Source: Strigamia acuminata
Taxonomy: Eukaryota > Arthropoda > Chilopoda > Geophilomorpha > Linotaeniidae
DNA: 64,000 nucleotides
NCBI GenBank assembly: GCA_949358305.1
Contig: OX442321.1
Span: forward strand, 8,395,605 to 8,459,604
Reading direction: 5' to 3'
A program made the position numbers and the translations under genes. The notes under the pieces are model-generated. The model saw only the letters and a list, made by a program, of their open reading frames with translations. It had not been told where the DNA came from and ran no database searches. Of this stretch, positions 1-11,043 are shown one piece after another; position 1 is the stretch's first letter, and every line of letters begins with the position of its first letter.

Positions 1-439
1 CCATTATAGAAGTGCAACTGTCTCAATAAGTTAAAGATGAGAAAGAGAAACTATAGTTTGATAAAGCTTGTTATGGGAAAAAGCGATGTGGTTGTACCAG
101 TGCACACACGACACACATATATGCACCAAATACATGACTTCCAGAAATAACAGCAGGTAATGAATGACACTGTTCACTTTTGTATTTTACTGTGAAAAAA
201 ATAAAATTGACAAATTCAGGATTTGAATTTGGCATCGGGTAGTAAAAATGGAACAAACTCGCAATTTTCGGCATAACTACAGTAGTAAATATCCACTTTT
301 TATGACTAATGTAAAGAATATTTAATGCATGTATTCAAGATCATTAAACAGATAGAGTAATTTCAAACGTTTTATTCATTTCAAAATCTACATGAGCAAC
401 AACATGAATATTTTGTAGAAATAAAAAAAGAAATCGACT

Positions 440-738
440 TCACGCTCCTCCTGCGTCTGGTGGTGGAGTAGCGTCTGCTGCTGCGGCGGCCGGGGCAGCG
501 GCCGGGGCAGCTGCTGCTCCTCCGGCTTGTTCTAATTTCAACAGTCTTTCTTCGAAAGCTTTCAGTGCAGCTTGAAATTGTTCCAGATCAGTTTCGGGGT
601 TGGCGGATTTCCCTTTAACTCCTTTGGCTGGTTTTGCCGTCGTCGTCACTCCTCTTCTGCGCATACCACCACCACCACCACCACCACCTCCTCCACCTCC
701 TCCTCCTCCTCCACCGCCGCCTCCACCACCTCCTCCTC

Positions 739-775
<37 letters not shown>

Positions 776-850
776 ACCGCCACCCCAAGCAGCAGACTTT
801 GAAATTGCAAACACAGCCAGTAGAAGTACAAATGAGATTAGTTTTGCCAT
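440..850 (-). CDS. Small secreted polyglycine protein
   Basis: Unrecognised single-exon gene of about 136 aa. The start is placed at 850 because the segment that follows (MAKLISFVLLLAVFAISKSA) is a typical signal peptide; an upstream in-frame ATG at 865 would add five residues. After an Ala-Ala-Trp comes an uninterrupted run of 40 glycines (bases 665-784), then a basic MRRR, a Lys/Thr patch, a short predicted helix rich in Glu, Leu and Lys, and an Ala/Pro-rich tail ending in GGA. A reverse-strand AATAAA (TTTATT near 370) lies about 70 bp past the stop, which supports a real transcript. Polyglycine secreted proteins are common in cuticle, silk and mucus, but no specific family is recognised. 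The opposite strand also reads open as polyproline, a side effect of the CCN trinucleotide repeat. Confidence 0.55.
664..785. repeat. Trinucleotide (CCN)n repeat
   Basis: An imperfect CCA/CCT/CCG repeat of about 120 bp that encodes 40 glycines on the minus strand. Third positions vary (A, T and G all occur), so the run is a mixture of synonymous codons rather than a pure microsatellite. Confidence 0.9.
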
Positions 851-865
851 TTGGAAAGTTGACAA

Positions 866-3497
866 AGAATGGTAAATATTGCTTCTTTTGGGTGTGCTTT
901 TAAAGTGAGGAATGACAGGATTCAGGATATGGTTTATGATTATTGTATAGTGGCGCTTTTATTATCTTTTGTTCTAAATTGCTCTGCTTAAAATAGTATT
1001 TTAATTAATCAAGTAACTATTCAAGTGTAATGATATTCTACTAATTTTAAAAAAGTACAATGCGATTATTAGCGCTTGATTATGTTCCTTTTACATCAAG
1101 TACGTCACCAGAAGTACACATACCGTAAACACTTTTACTCTGATGTCACTTTTCCTTTATTCGTATAATGACAATGACTAAATAGACTAAGCAAACACAA
1201 ATAAAAAAAACACAAGGGCTCGAGACCCTAGAAGCGAGCCTGTTTTGTCATTATTAAATCTATTAAAATTAGATTAAGTAAGCAAGAGCAGGTGGTTTGT
1301 TCTCAGCCACTAAACGTATTAATACTAGATTTAAATTACGTAAATCTGGATTTTCTTCCGATGTTTCGTTGAAGGGTTGCACATCCCTTACAATATCTTG
1401 AAATACTGTACGTTTTGAATTTTGTCCTGATAGGCTTAATACATGTGAAGAATTTTATTTAGCATCTGTTTTTATATTTTTTTTATATGCAAACAAAACG
1501 ATAGTTCCAACCAAAAGCATCTCCATTTTATTTAGAAAAATAATTTTATTTAAAATAAAATTATTTAACGCGTAATTAATACCAGGATAGTTCAGAATAT
1601 TTGTCTTGAAATTTGACTGAAAAATAATTTACATGCTACACTCCAGAAGCCAAATTTTCATGACAAATTTTCTTTTCTATACAGGATAATAGTAAAAATG
1701 TTGATACCAACACAACATTGTCAATAAAACTCTCATTTAATTTGAACTTTAAAATTATTACATTTTTACCGTATTTCCTCGATTCTAACTTGTAAGATGC
1801 ACTTTTTTCCTCAGATACACATCTCTAAAAACGGGCTGCATATAACAATCTAGGGCGTCTTAGAATCGAAGAAATACAATACAGTTTTTCATTTTTTTCA
1901 TTTTCCAAAAAACTAAGCCATTCAAATAGTAAAAAACAAATTTACAAGTTTTTTTAACTTCGTCTGTGATGACATAAATATATTTTAAATAATGCAGATT
2001 AGTGATTTAATCGGAAGTCGATTTGTTGAACCATTTGCAGCAAGTATAAACAAACCCAAATCAGTGGGCATAGGAAGAGCGGTAGGCATAGGGGAGTAGT
2101 GGGCATAGGGAAAGTAGTGGGCTTAAGGGGAGTGGTGATGAGCATAGAGGAAGTGGTGGTGGTGGGCTTAGGGAGATGGCGAGTGTAGGGAGTGAGGTGG
2201 GGGTGTTGGGCCGGTTAGATGTTTTTGGTGTCATCAGTGATGCATTTGGCTGTTTAGGCATCACTAAGGGTGTTGGTAGACGTATGTGGAGTGGTGAAGG
2301 TAAGTCTCGTCTAAACAGTGGCAATGGAATTGATTTGAAAATTTTCTGACGGTTTTTGCGAATGTTCAATGCCTTTTTACTGCAAGGAATTTTACATTTA
2401 GATGTCTCTAAAAGTGGAAGACAAAAAATAAATTAATAAAAACCTTGGCTTATAATTTGATTACTTAATTGCTTTTATTACCCGTTTTTGTGTTTTCCAA
2501 ATGCACTGAAAGTAATATCAGCAATACGAAAAAATATTTTCCTTTCATGTCTTTGCTAGTAAATACGTTATTTATTTATTTTTTTGTATTATTCACATGA
2601 TCTATATTATCATATCACATTACAAAAACAAAAGTAATTGTTGTTGGAAATTCTGTGAGTGTACTATTCTTGTTTATTATAGGTTATTTAATTCTGGAAA
2701 ATTAATTTCTGTAATTTTAGGGATGGGGGAAGGACTATTTGGGTGGTTAAAAAAATACTAATAATAATTAAAGTAATTAACAATTAGAAATTTATTATTC
2801 AAACTAATAATTTTGGTTTACTGTACCCATAATGTGGTTTTTGCACTCATCACACATTATTCTAATGTAGTGGACAATATCAAAGTCTTTCCCAAACTTG
2901 ACAAATTAGCACACAATACGTTTCTCTATTTCAGAATTTCCGAATAAAAGTGGTTTGAAAAAAATGTCGGATGGAACAGAAACAGTTTAGACAATGTGTC
3001 TGCAAGGAAAACACAAAGAGGAAATACCACAAAATTAGGAGTGACATTTTTTTGTTGCCATTTGCTTGTTCTCAACTAAACAAGCTGTTAAGCCTCGAAT
3101 GAGCCGAAATTAGATTGTCCAAACTACCTTTCCACTTCAGAATAATCTGTTTTTCTTTTTCCAATTCCATCGTTTTTGCCCATTATAGGAAATGCTACAC
3201 TTGCTCCTAGATTGGAATGCGATCAAGTCAAACCAAACGTTTATCACCAGATAATCATGCAACGCACTAATTCCACGTCTCATGGGTATGCCGTAACTGG
3301 TCTACATTTTGGGGTCAAAAATGGAGTGACAAAAGAAAAATGCAAATATGTGATTCGTTAAATGATACGAATAACAAACTCATTTGTTTCACTACGTAAG
3401 TTTACTGATATTGAATCATACATGGAGGATATTTTTCTCAAATTTGTATCGAATGAAAAATAAAACTATAAAGAATGTTATTGCAACAAGAATTCGA
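866..3497. other. Intergenic, AT-rich, no gene recognised
   Basis: This holds the MITE-like element at 1771-1877 and a degenerate G-rich minisatellite at about 2065-2260 built on GTGGGCATAGGG/GTGGGCTTAGGG. The minisatellite leaves an accidental open frame on the minus strand rich in Pro, Leu and Ser. Nothing else can be supported. Confidence 0.6.
1771..1877. mobile_element. MITE-like element with short terminal inverted repeats
   Basis: Bases 1771-1788 (GTATTTCCTCGATTCTAA) are repeated inverted at 1860-1877 with one mismatch, enclosing about 70 bp with no coding capacity. The size and layout fit a very small non-autonomous DNA transposon. A target-site duplication is not clear, so the family is not assigned. 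Confidence 0.5.
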
Positions 3498-4526
3498 TTA
3501 CATGTCAAAATTTCCGTCGGGAGTTGCTTTGTCCCTCGACTCGGTCCAGGCTTTGGCGATGGTTCGTTTCATTTCATCGTCACCTTCGTCGTACATTTTC
3601 TTCATCATGTCCATTAAACCGCGGCTCGGATCGGCTTCTTCGTCCATTTTCGGTGCTCTAAGGAAAGATATTTTTGTATGTATTATTACAAGGTATGTTT
3701 GATTTGATTTTTATCTCCTTAATTACTTGGACTCCTTGGCTTTTTTTTCTTGCTGCGTAATATGCGACCAATTTTGCATTTTCTCTTTTTTTAACAAAAG
3801 ATTCACTTGGTCATTTTTAATCTAAAATTAAAAATTAAAAATTATATAAATTCAATAATTCGGTTTATTCAATTTGTTATCTTTGTTTACTTTGTAGAAA
3901 CTTCCTTCAGGCAAAATTGGGTACATCAAGTTGGTGATTAAAAGATTATGGTTTTTGCCGTTCAGTCCACGTACAACTAAATCCATTGATCTATAAAAAT
4001 AAATTTAAAATTAAAATTCTCAGTGTAACAATTTTTAAATTCGTAGGAATGTGATAATTACTTTGGAGTAAATTCACAAATCACGTTATTCGACACAGTG
4101 TGCACATCTGGCAAAGTAATATACAACTTGACGAATTTATCAGACTGATCCCAAGCTGTAAAAATGTAGAAAAGTTAAAGCGAACGCGAATTAATACAAA
4201 TAGTGCTTTTTGCCTTTGTTTTGTTACCATAATTAGTGATCTTTGTGTCGTAACACACGGACGATTTCGTTTTGGTTACGGGTTTAGTTGTTTCTTCGCT
4301 GGAGATTCGTTTGGCCTCCTCATCCTGTCTTAATGTAATTAAATCGGTCTCTAATTTGCGAATGGAAAGTGACAAAATGTCGGTAACTCGACTTCGTGTA
4401 GCTTGACTGAGAAGCGATTTCAATTCTTCGATATCTTGAGTTAACTATGAAAAGACGATTTCAATAGAACGAATAAAAATACGGTGAATTATTAAATGTT
4501 ACCTCCACGGCTCTAGCTGACGACAT
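3498..4526 (-). CDS. CACYBP: Calcyclin-binding protein / Siah-interacting protein (CacyBP/SIP)
   Basis: A six-exon gene of 229 aa; the human protein is of almost the same length. Exons: 4503-4526, 4228-4444, 4062-4155, 3891-3990, 3727-3821, 3498-3657. The N-terminal helical region contains LTQDIEELKSLLSQATRSRV. The CS domain runs from about residue 75 to 165, with the landmarks TKITNYAWDQSDKFVKLYI and VVRGLNGKNHNLLI. The C-terminal SGS domain contains DPSRGLMDMMKKMYDEGDD and KRTIAKAWTESRDK. The family bridges Siah-1 and SCF-type ubiquitin ligases in beta-catenin turnover and also binds S100 proteins. All introns are 58-80 bp with GT-AG borders and keep the frame. It appears intact and single-copy here. 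Confidence 0.95.
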
Positions 4527-4737
4527 TATGACGAAGCTATTTATTTTCACTACGATACAATAAACGTGAACACGCCGGATAATACCTCGGTTCTTTATGC
4601 GACTGCGCTTACAATGTTCCGGCTGAGATCCATCCAGAGAATTCTAGATGCGGTAGTCTCGCGAGAAATAATCGAACGTTCTAGATTGGTTAAAATTAAA
4701 AACACTTTTTTTTCACCCGGGAAATTTAAAATATTTT

Positions 4738-4870
4738 TATTTTCCAATATAATCATAATTACATAGGTTGTACATTCACTTTTTTTCCAATATAATCACA
4801 ATTACATAGGTTGTACATTCATTTTTTTCCAATATAATCACAATTACAAAAGTTGTACATTCATTTTTTT
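4738..4870. repeat. Short tandem repeat, about 42-45 bp x 3
   Basis: Three consecutive copies of a unit that reads CCAATATAATCACAATTACA followed by TAGGTTGTACATTCA and a T-run. The third copy has drifted (CAAAAGTTG). It lies just upstream of CacyBP and has no coding potential. Confidence 0.8.
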
Positions 4871-5419
4871 CATCAGCAGTGAACGGTAAAATGTCTGATA
4901 GCGTTAAATAGGGTGCAGAATCCAACAAGTAAATAGAAAAAACCAAGTTTTTGGAAAAAGGCTTTTAAGCTGGATCTCTGCTCTTGGACGAACAAGCTCT
5001 GCTGTATCTCTACGGAAAATTAGTCTTCTTTCAAATTTCCCACCGAATTTCACAATTTCACATTACTTTACATATCGGTCACGGCTTCCGCCAGGTGGCG
5101 CTCCGGTTTACTTACATTTTGTCGTAATTTGCTTTTTTCGCCCTTATAACTAAATTTGATTCAAAAACTAACAATGCCATCGTTTTCAGCGGCAAATTAT
5201 ACGTAGAAAACTTTATTTAAACATCAAATTGTTCAGTTTTAAAAATCAGTCATTTTCAAATTTCCCGCTGAATTTGCCATGCGGTCGCCGACTTTCGATA
5301 TACAGTCGCTTTATTTATCGAGGACTGGCCTCCCATCACGTAAAATCGACTAGCTGAAATTGATTTTTATAAATTAAATTTTCCATTGACTCAAATAAAA
5401 TATTCTACCGGCAACTCCA

Positions 5420-6245
5420 CAAAACATGTCATGTCTTTCAATTTTCAATGACATATCATTGGAAACCCAAGCCTTATTACTTTCATTTCACACATCGACA
5501 TCTTTAATACTAATAATCTTGTTTTGCTTCTTCCCTACTTTCACAGTTGCTCCACCCAGCAAAAATAATTGGTCATTAATCACTAATAAACACGCAAAAC
5601 AGCGAGAAATTCGAAGGGGTTTCACTTTCAAAACCCTGAAAAAACATCTCTGTAAGGTTAATTTTTATTAATGAGTTATGTCCTACCGACGTTTTTATTT
5701 GTGGGACATAAAGTTCACACGTTTTAAGCACGAGTGAAAGCAAAGTTGAAACTTCTTCATCAATTTCTCCACAGATTAAAATCATTTTGTGATATACCGC
5801 AGTACTCATTGCCATTCGGGGATGCTCAAGAAATGCTACATCAGTCCAAATGTCAGATGTGGGGTCGTAACATTCGATCGAATTCAATAGACTTTTAATA
5901 TTAAAAAATTTAATTTTATAAAATAAAAACAAATTTCAACCTCCACCGTCTTACTCCTTAAACTTGTCCATTCTTCTTATGGCATACAGCAAACCATCTA
6001 AACTCACTGTTGAATGGCAAACTCGTGTACAAATCATACTATTTTTCGTATTCCAACGTCTCTCGAAACAATCGTAGCACCAAACGGTATTAGTGGCTTC
6101 AAAATTGTTACCATCGTATGAATTAGACACGCCCGTGTAATACAGACATCCGTGAAGAACTGCCGCGGCTCCGTGATGTAATCCAAAAGACCCCACGAAT
6201 TTTCATTGATGTTGTAACAAACCGTGCAAAACTTGTTGAAAAACA
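5420..6245 (-). pseudogene. Broken Kelch-repeat gene (KLHL-like)
   Basis: Minus-strand remains of Kelch propeller blades: HHGAAAVLHGCLYYTGV, then TVWCYDCFERRWNTKNSM, then LLNSIECYDPTSDIWTDV, then LVINDQLFLLGG. Two introns are still recognisable (about 5891-5951, giving DKFKDLLNSIECYDP, and about 5651-5686, giving KTSRCFFRV), so this is not a processed copy. It is damaged in three ways. There is a frameshift at about 6196, where an NINENSW-type strand loses register with GSFGLHHG. A TGA sits where a blade tryptophan would be expected (KDVDV-stop-NESNKAW). The 5' side, including any BTB/BACK domains, is missing and replaced by the 23-bp satellite. It is probably an old KLHL copy truncated by the repeat, though a rapidly evolving short Kelch gene cannot be excluded. 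Confidence 0.7.
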
Positions 6246-7770
6246 ACTGCAAATTCATAAAATGCATCCGAATTTATCGCCCACCGTGCAAAACTTGTTG
6301 AAACTCAACTTCAAAACTTGTTGAAACTCAACGGCAAAACTTGTTGAAACTCAACTGCAAAACTTGTTGAAACTCAACTGCAAAACTTGTTGAAACTCAA
6401 CTGCAAAACTTGTTGAAACTCAACGGCAAAACTTGTTGAAACTCAACTGCAAAACTTGTTGAAACTCAACGGCAAAACTTGTTGAAACTCAACTGCAAAA
6501 CTTGTTGAAACTCAACTGCAAAACTTGTTAAAACTCAACTGCAAAACTTGTTGAAACTCAACTGCAAAACTTGTTGAAACTCAACTGCAAAACTTGTTGA
6601 AACTCAACTGCAAAACTTGTTGAAACTCAACTGCAAAACTTGTTGAAACTCAACTGCAAAACTTGTTGAAACTCAACGGCAAAACTTGTTGAAACTCAAC
6701 TGCAAAACTTGTTGAAACTCAACGGCAAAACTTGTTGAAACTCAACTGCAAAACTTGTTGAAACTCAACTGCAAAACTTGTTAAAACTCAACTGCAAAAC
6801 TTGTTGAAACTCAACTGCAAAACTTGTTGAAACTCAACTGCAAAACTTGTTGAAACTCAACTGCAAAACTTGTTGAAACTCAACTGCAAAACTTGTTGAA
6901 ACTCAACTGCAAAACTTGTTGAAACTCAACGGCAAAACTTGTTGAAACTCAACTGCAAAACTTGTTGAAACTCAACTGCAAAACTTGTTGAAACTCAACT
7001 GCAAAACTTGTTGAAACTCAACTGCAAAACTTGTTGAAACTCAACTGCAAAACTTGTTGAAACTCAACTGCAAAACTTGTTGAAACTCAACTGCAAAACT
7101 TGTTGAAACTCAACTGCAAAACTTGTTGAAACTCAACTGCAAAACTTGTTGAAACTCAACTGCAAAACTTGTTGAAACTCAACTGCAAAACTTGTTGAAA
7201 CTCAACTGCAAATTCACAAAATGCATCCGAATTTATCGCCCACCGTGCAAAACTTGTTGAAACTCAACTGCAAATTCATAAAATGCATCCGAATTTATCG
7301 CTCACTGTGCAAAACTTGTTGAAACTCAACTGCAAATTAATAAAATGCATCCCAATTTATCGCCCACCGAGCAAAACTTGTTGAAACTCAACTGCAAATT
7401 CATAAAATGCATCCCAATTTATCGCCCACCGAGCAAAACTTGTTGAAACTCAACTGCAAATTCATAAAATGCATCCCAATTTATCGCCCACCGAGCAAAA
7501 CTTGTTGAAACTCAACTGCAAATCCATAAAATTCATCCGAATTTATCGCCCACCGTGCGAAACTTGCTGAAACTACACAGCAAAACCAAAAAATGCATCC
7601 GAATTTATCCCCCACCGAGCAAAACTTGTTGAAACTCAACTGCAAATCCATAAAATGTATCCGAATTTATCGCACACGAGTCTAAAACTAGCTAAAATTC
7701 CACTGTAGATTCAGTAGACGTATCCGAAATTATCGCCCACCGTGGAAAACACGTTGAAACTCAACGGTGA
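6246..7770. repeat. Nested satellite: 23-bp unit (~40 copies) inside a ~62-bp unit
   Basis: The core (about 6288-7207) is roughly 40 head-to-tail copies of the 23-mer GCAAAACTTGTTGAAACTCAACT, with variants mostly confined to T/G at the CTGC/CGGC position and a single GTTAAA form. It is flanked on both sides (6246-6290 and 7208-7770) by a longer unit of about 62 bp in which the same 23-mer is joined to GCAAATTCATAAAATGCATC and CGAATTTATCGCCCACCG. The right side holds about seven such units and becomes more diverged outward. The pattern indicates that the 23-mer was amplified inside an older 62-bp array. Spacing is strict with no unique spacers, so it is not a CRISPR. Confidence 0.95.
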
Positions 7771-7833
7771 GTAAATGTAATCATTCATAACGTATAGCAT
7801 TCCTTTCATGGGCGATAATTTGGGTCTTTTTCA

Positions 7834-8000
7834 AAGCATAATCACCAAAGACAAATTGTAACTCCTAATTAATAGCAACTTGGATACATAGATGGCGCCA
7901 CTGTTTTCCTATCGCCAAAAGCATGATCACCGAAGACAAATTGTAACTCCTAATTAATAGCAACTTGGATACATAGATGGCGCCACTGTTGTCTTATCGC
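7834..8000. repeat. 85-bp direct duplication
   Basis: Two adjacent copies (from 7834 and from 7919) of an 85-bp unit beginning AAGCATAATCACCAAAGACA and ending GATGGCGCCACTGTT plus about 12 bases. They differ at only a few positions, so the duplication is recent. Confidence 0.85.
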
Positions 8001-8447
8001 AAACTGTCTCTGGTCGCTCCTGCCATCTAGAGACGACTGAACGAAACAATACCGTATTGAATACCGCCCACACATTGCTTATCAAACCCAGTCGATTCAC
8101 GTAAAACAATGTCTTCATTTTTACTCGCTGAGTGCCCCACCGATTAAAGACAATTTTTAGAACGATGTTTGTACATTTGGAGCAATTAATTTGAGATTCC
8201 ATTGTAACTATATTCAATTTGTTTTTTAATTAAATTTTTGCTCGTTATTCTCTCGAGTTTTGGTTTCGCCAGCTTATGTGTTGCGGAATATTTGTACATA
8301 TTGTTTGTGTATTCCTCAATTATCATTGAAATATTTTTTGTTCAAAATAAATAAAAACAAAATCAAAATCAATGTAAATTCGTAATTTTTATATTTTATT
8401 CATGAATACCCAGCTCTAATCATTTTCATCTTCCGGGATGAACTAAT

Positions 8448-8700
8448 CGGCAGCTGTCACCTGTCGAATGTCGCGGCCGTCAGCTGTTGACTGTCGCGGC
8501 CGTCAGAAGTCGAGTGTCGCGTCCGTCGGACGTGGACTGTCAGCCGTCGAATGTCGCGGCCGTCAGAAGTCGACTGTCGCGCAGTCAGCAGCGACGCCCG
8601 ACAGTTGAGGGCTGACGGCCGCAACAGTCAACATCCGACGGACGCGACAGTCGACGTCCGACATACGCGACAGTCAGCCGTCGAATATCGCAGCCGTTGG
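8448..8700. repeat. CpG-rich inverted repeat
   Basis: An island of GTCGCGGCCGTCAG and GTCGACTGTCGCG words in otherwise AT-rich DNA. The left half carries them in one orientation and the right half in the other: for example 8516-8530 (GTCGCGTCCGTCGGA) is the exact reverse complement of 8634-8648. The centre is near 8582. It could fold into a long GC-rich hairpin. No coding or structural RNA family is recognised. Confidence 0.75.
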
Positions 8701-9466
8701 ACGAAAGCAATTTTTATCGAAAATATGATTATGTAACATGTAAACCTGTTTTTATTCTTTCCTCTTTTTTATTGTTTTTATTCTTTCCTCTTTTTTATTG
8801 TTTTTATTCTTCATTCATTTGTTATTTTTATTCTTTATTTTTTTGTTGTTTTTATTCTTATTTGACCATATTGCTACTTTTTTGCAATCTGTGGGAATAA
8901 TTTTAACGAGGATCCAACCTTGCATTCACAACCGACTGGGAAAACATAAAAAATACCCAGCTGAGATTGGTGGCAAATTATCTTGCCATATCAAACAACA
9001 GAAACAGTTTAAAACGAAAATTACACAATGAATTTAAATACAATAAACAAAAAGTAAATGCTTCACTGATGACCAACATTTTCGCTGCTCAAAGTAGGCT
9101 GACGACCAACATCCATTGTCCAAAATCCCTTGCAAATCCAAACAAACGATCCAACTTGTATCATCTTGATCCACGAATTGAAGGTTTATTCAGGTACACC
9201 ATTCCCCACGAACTCCTCTCATCCGCGCAGCGCAACGCAACAAAGCTGTACAAACCCTCCAGCAGGGAACAACCAAAGGATGCATCGCATACAAAGCACC
9301 CTGTAGCACTGCAGCGAGCCTTCAACTGGACACACTGCTAAAAGAGCCGCACTACTCTAACCTAACCATGACTCCCCGTAAACATGAACAGAGGGCCAGA
9401 TGAAACATGCCTACTTCCTAAGGGAGCCTTGATGAATCCGCGCAGCGCATTGACAAAGCAATATTA
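8701..9466. other. Non-coding, no gene recognised
   Basis: A T-rich patch at 8740-8870 made of repeated TTTTTATTG/TTCTTTCCTC words is followed by mixed sequence up to the Tc1 element. Short open frames exist but match nothing I recognise. Confidence 0.5.
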
Positions 9467-11043
9467 CAGTCTGTTTCAAAAGTATAAACACACCAGTTTT
9501 TTGGGGTATTTTCAAGTTTAATTAACAAATATTTTTTTGACTCTTTATTAGATATTTTCTAATGGCATTTTACACATTTTCACCAATTTTTATAAGAATT
9601 GGTTAATTAGTTCATAAATTATCACAGATTTAACATTTTTAGCCTGTTGCAAAAATATAAACACACCATCTATATCTGCTTTCATACGAGTTGCAATGTA
9701 ATTGTAGTTCTGTTAATTGACACCTGAGTGTTCTAATATTACTTACTGACACCAGAGAGTGCAATCATTCAAATTCAAATTGAATAACGGTTTTTAGAAG
9801 AGGTTAGAACAATGCCTCGTGGAAAAGCACTGTTGGAACAAGAAATTCGTCAAATCTACTTATTGCATGGTGCAGGAAAGTCATTGAGGTACATTGCAGC
9901 TGCAACAAACAGATCTACACGTGCCGTACGCAATGTTTTAATGCAAGAAAAAAATTATGGCAAAAATAAACGACCTGGATGACCAAAATGTATGACTTCC
10001 AGAAACAAATGACAAGCTTTTCAATTGTTGACAACCAACAAAATGTCAACAAGACAAGCAGCAGCAGCATTACCAATTCAAGTGTCACATACAACTGTTT
10101 GGAGGAGTATTAAGGACAATAATAATGCAAAATTCATCAAAATGAAAGCAAAACCAAAATTAACAGAACAGCACAAATTGGCAAGACTCAATTGGGGAAG
10201 ACATAAGATGTCCTGGAAGAAACAATGGCAAGAAACTGTGTTTTCAGATGAAAAAAAGTGGAATTTAGATGGACCTGATGGATTTTCTTATTATTGGCAT
10301 GACCTAAGAAAGGATGAGAAAGTGAGGATGAGTTGGCAGCAAGGTGGAGGATCTGTTATGGTGTGGGCTGGATTTGGTTGGGGTGGTAAGACTGATATTG
10401 TTATCATTAATGGCAAAATGAACTCTGAAAAATATCAACTAATGCTGTATGACAATTTGATTGCTTTTGGTCCAGTAATAGGTGCCAATAATTGGAAATT
10501 TCAACAGGATAATGCCTCCATACATGCATCCAAATCAACAAAAAAGTGGTTTAACAATGAAAAAATTAATGTTATTGATTGGCCTTCTAGAAGTCCAGAT
10601 GTAAACCCAATTGAAAATTTATGGGGCATCATGACTCGCATTGTTTATGGCGAAAACAAGCAGTATCATACAGTGAACGAACTGAAAATTGCCATTATGG
10701 ATGCCTGGGAGTCATTACCACTTCAGCAGCTAAGAAAACTCGTGAATTCAATGCCAGACCAAATATTTAACCTTATTGCAGCAAATGGTGGACCAACAAA
10801 GCACTGAATCTTTTATAAAGCAAATATAATCAAAAATCTGTATGGTGTGTTTATACTTTTGCAACAGGCTAAAACCTGAAACCTGTGATAATTTATGATC
10901 TAATCAACCAATTGTCATAAAAATTGCACAGAATATGTAAAATACTATTAGGAAATGTATTATGTTTAGTCAAAAAAATATTTGTTAATTAAACTTGAAA
11001 ATACCCCAAAAAACTGGTGTGTTTATACTTTTGAAACAGACTG
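9467..11043 (+). mobile_element. Tc1/mariner transposon with IR/DR ends, flanked by TA
   Basis: A 1577-bp element bounded by TA target-site duplications (9465-9466 and 11044-11045). The outer 76 bp at each end (9467-9542 and the complement of 10968-11043) are identical. The inverted repeats continue with lower similarity to about 204 bp (9467-9670 and 10842-11043). Each arm holds two direct copies of a CTGTTGCAAAAGTATAAACACACCA-like site (shown here only as CTGTTGCAAAAG plus ATAAACACACCA), one terminal and one about 175 bp in. This IR/DR layout is known from Sleeping Beauty and related Tc1-like transposons. Perfect outer ends suggest a fairly recent insertion. Confidence 0.95.
9812..10807 (+). 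pseudogene. Tc1-like DD34E transposase with two in-frame TGA codons
   Basis: A 332-codon frame from MPRGKALLEQEIRQ (Tc3/Tc1-type N-terminal helix-turn-helix) to the stop at 10805. TGA codons at 9980 and 10010 interrupt it in the linker after the first DNA-binding motif. Both sit where an arginine (CGA) would be expected, so they look like CpG-to-TpG changes. The catalytic part is otherwise complete: SDEKKWNLDGPDG (first Asp), WKFQQDNASIHAS (second Asp) and PSRSPDVNPIENLWG (Glu), with 34 residues between the second Asp and the Glu. The longest uninterrupted part (10025-10807, 260 aa) keeps the whole catalytic domain but not the N-terminal DNA-binding domain. Probably inactive as a full transposase, but the ends could be mobilised in trans. 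Confidence 0.92.

Noticed and set aside
600-875. Plus-strand polyproline and polyhistidine/serine frames
   Set aside because: They are shadows of the CCN repeat. The minus strand has a signal peptide and polyA signal and is the better reading.
2061-2369. Minus-strand Pro/Leu/Ser-rich open frame
   Set aside because: Produced by the GTGGGCATAGGG-type minisatellite.
6288-7207. Regular 23-bp repeats as a CRISPR array
   Set aside because: Units are contiguous with no unique spacers, and the genome is eukaryotic with spliced genes.
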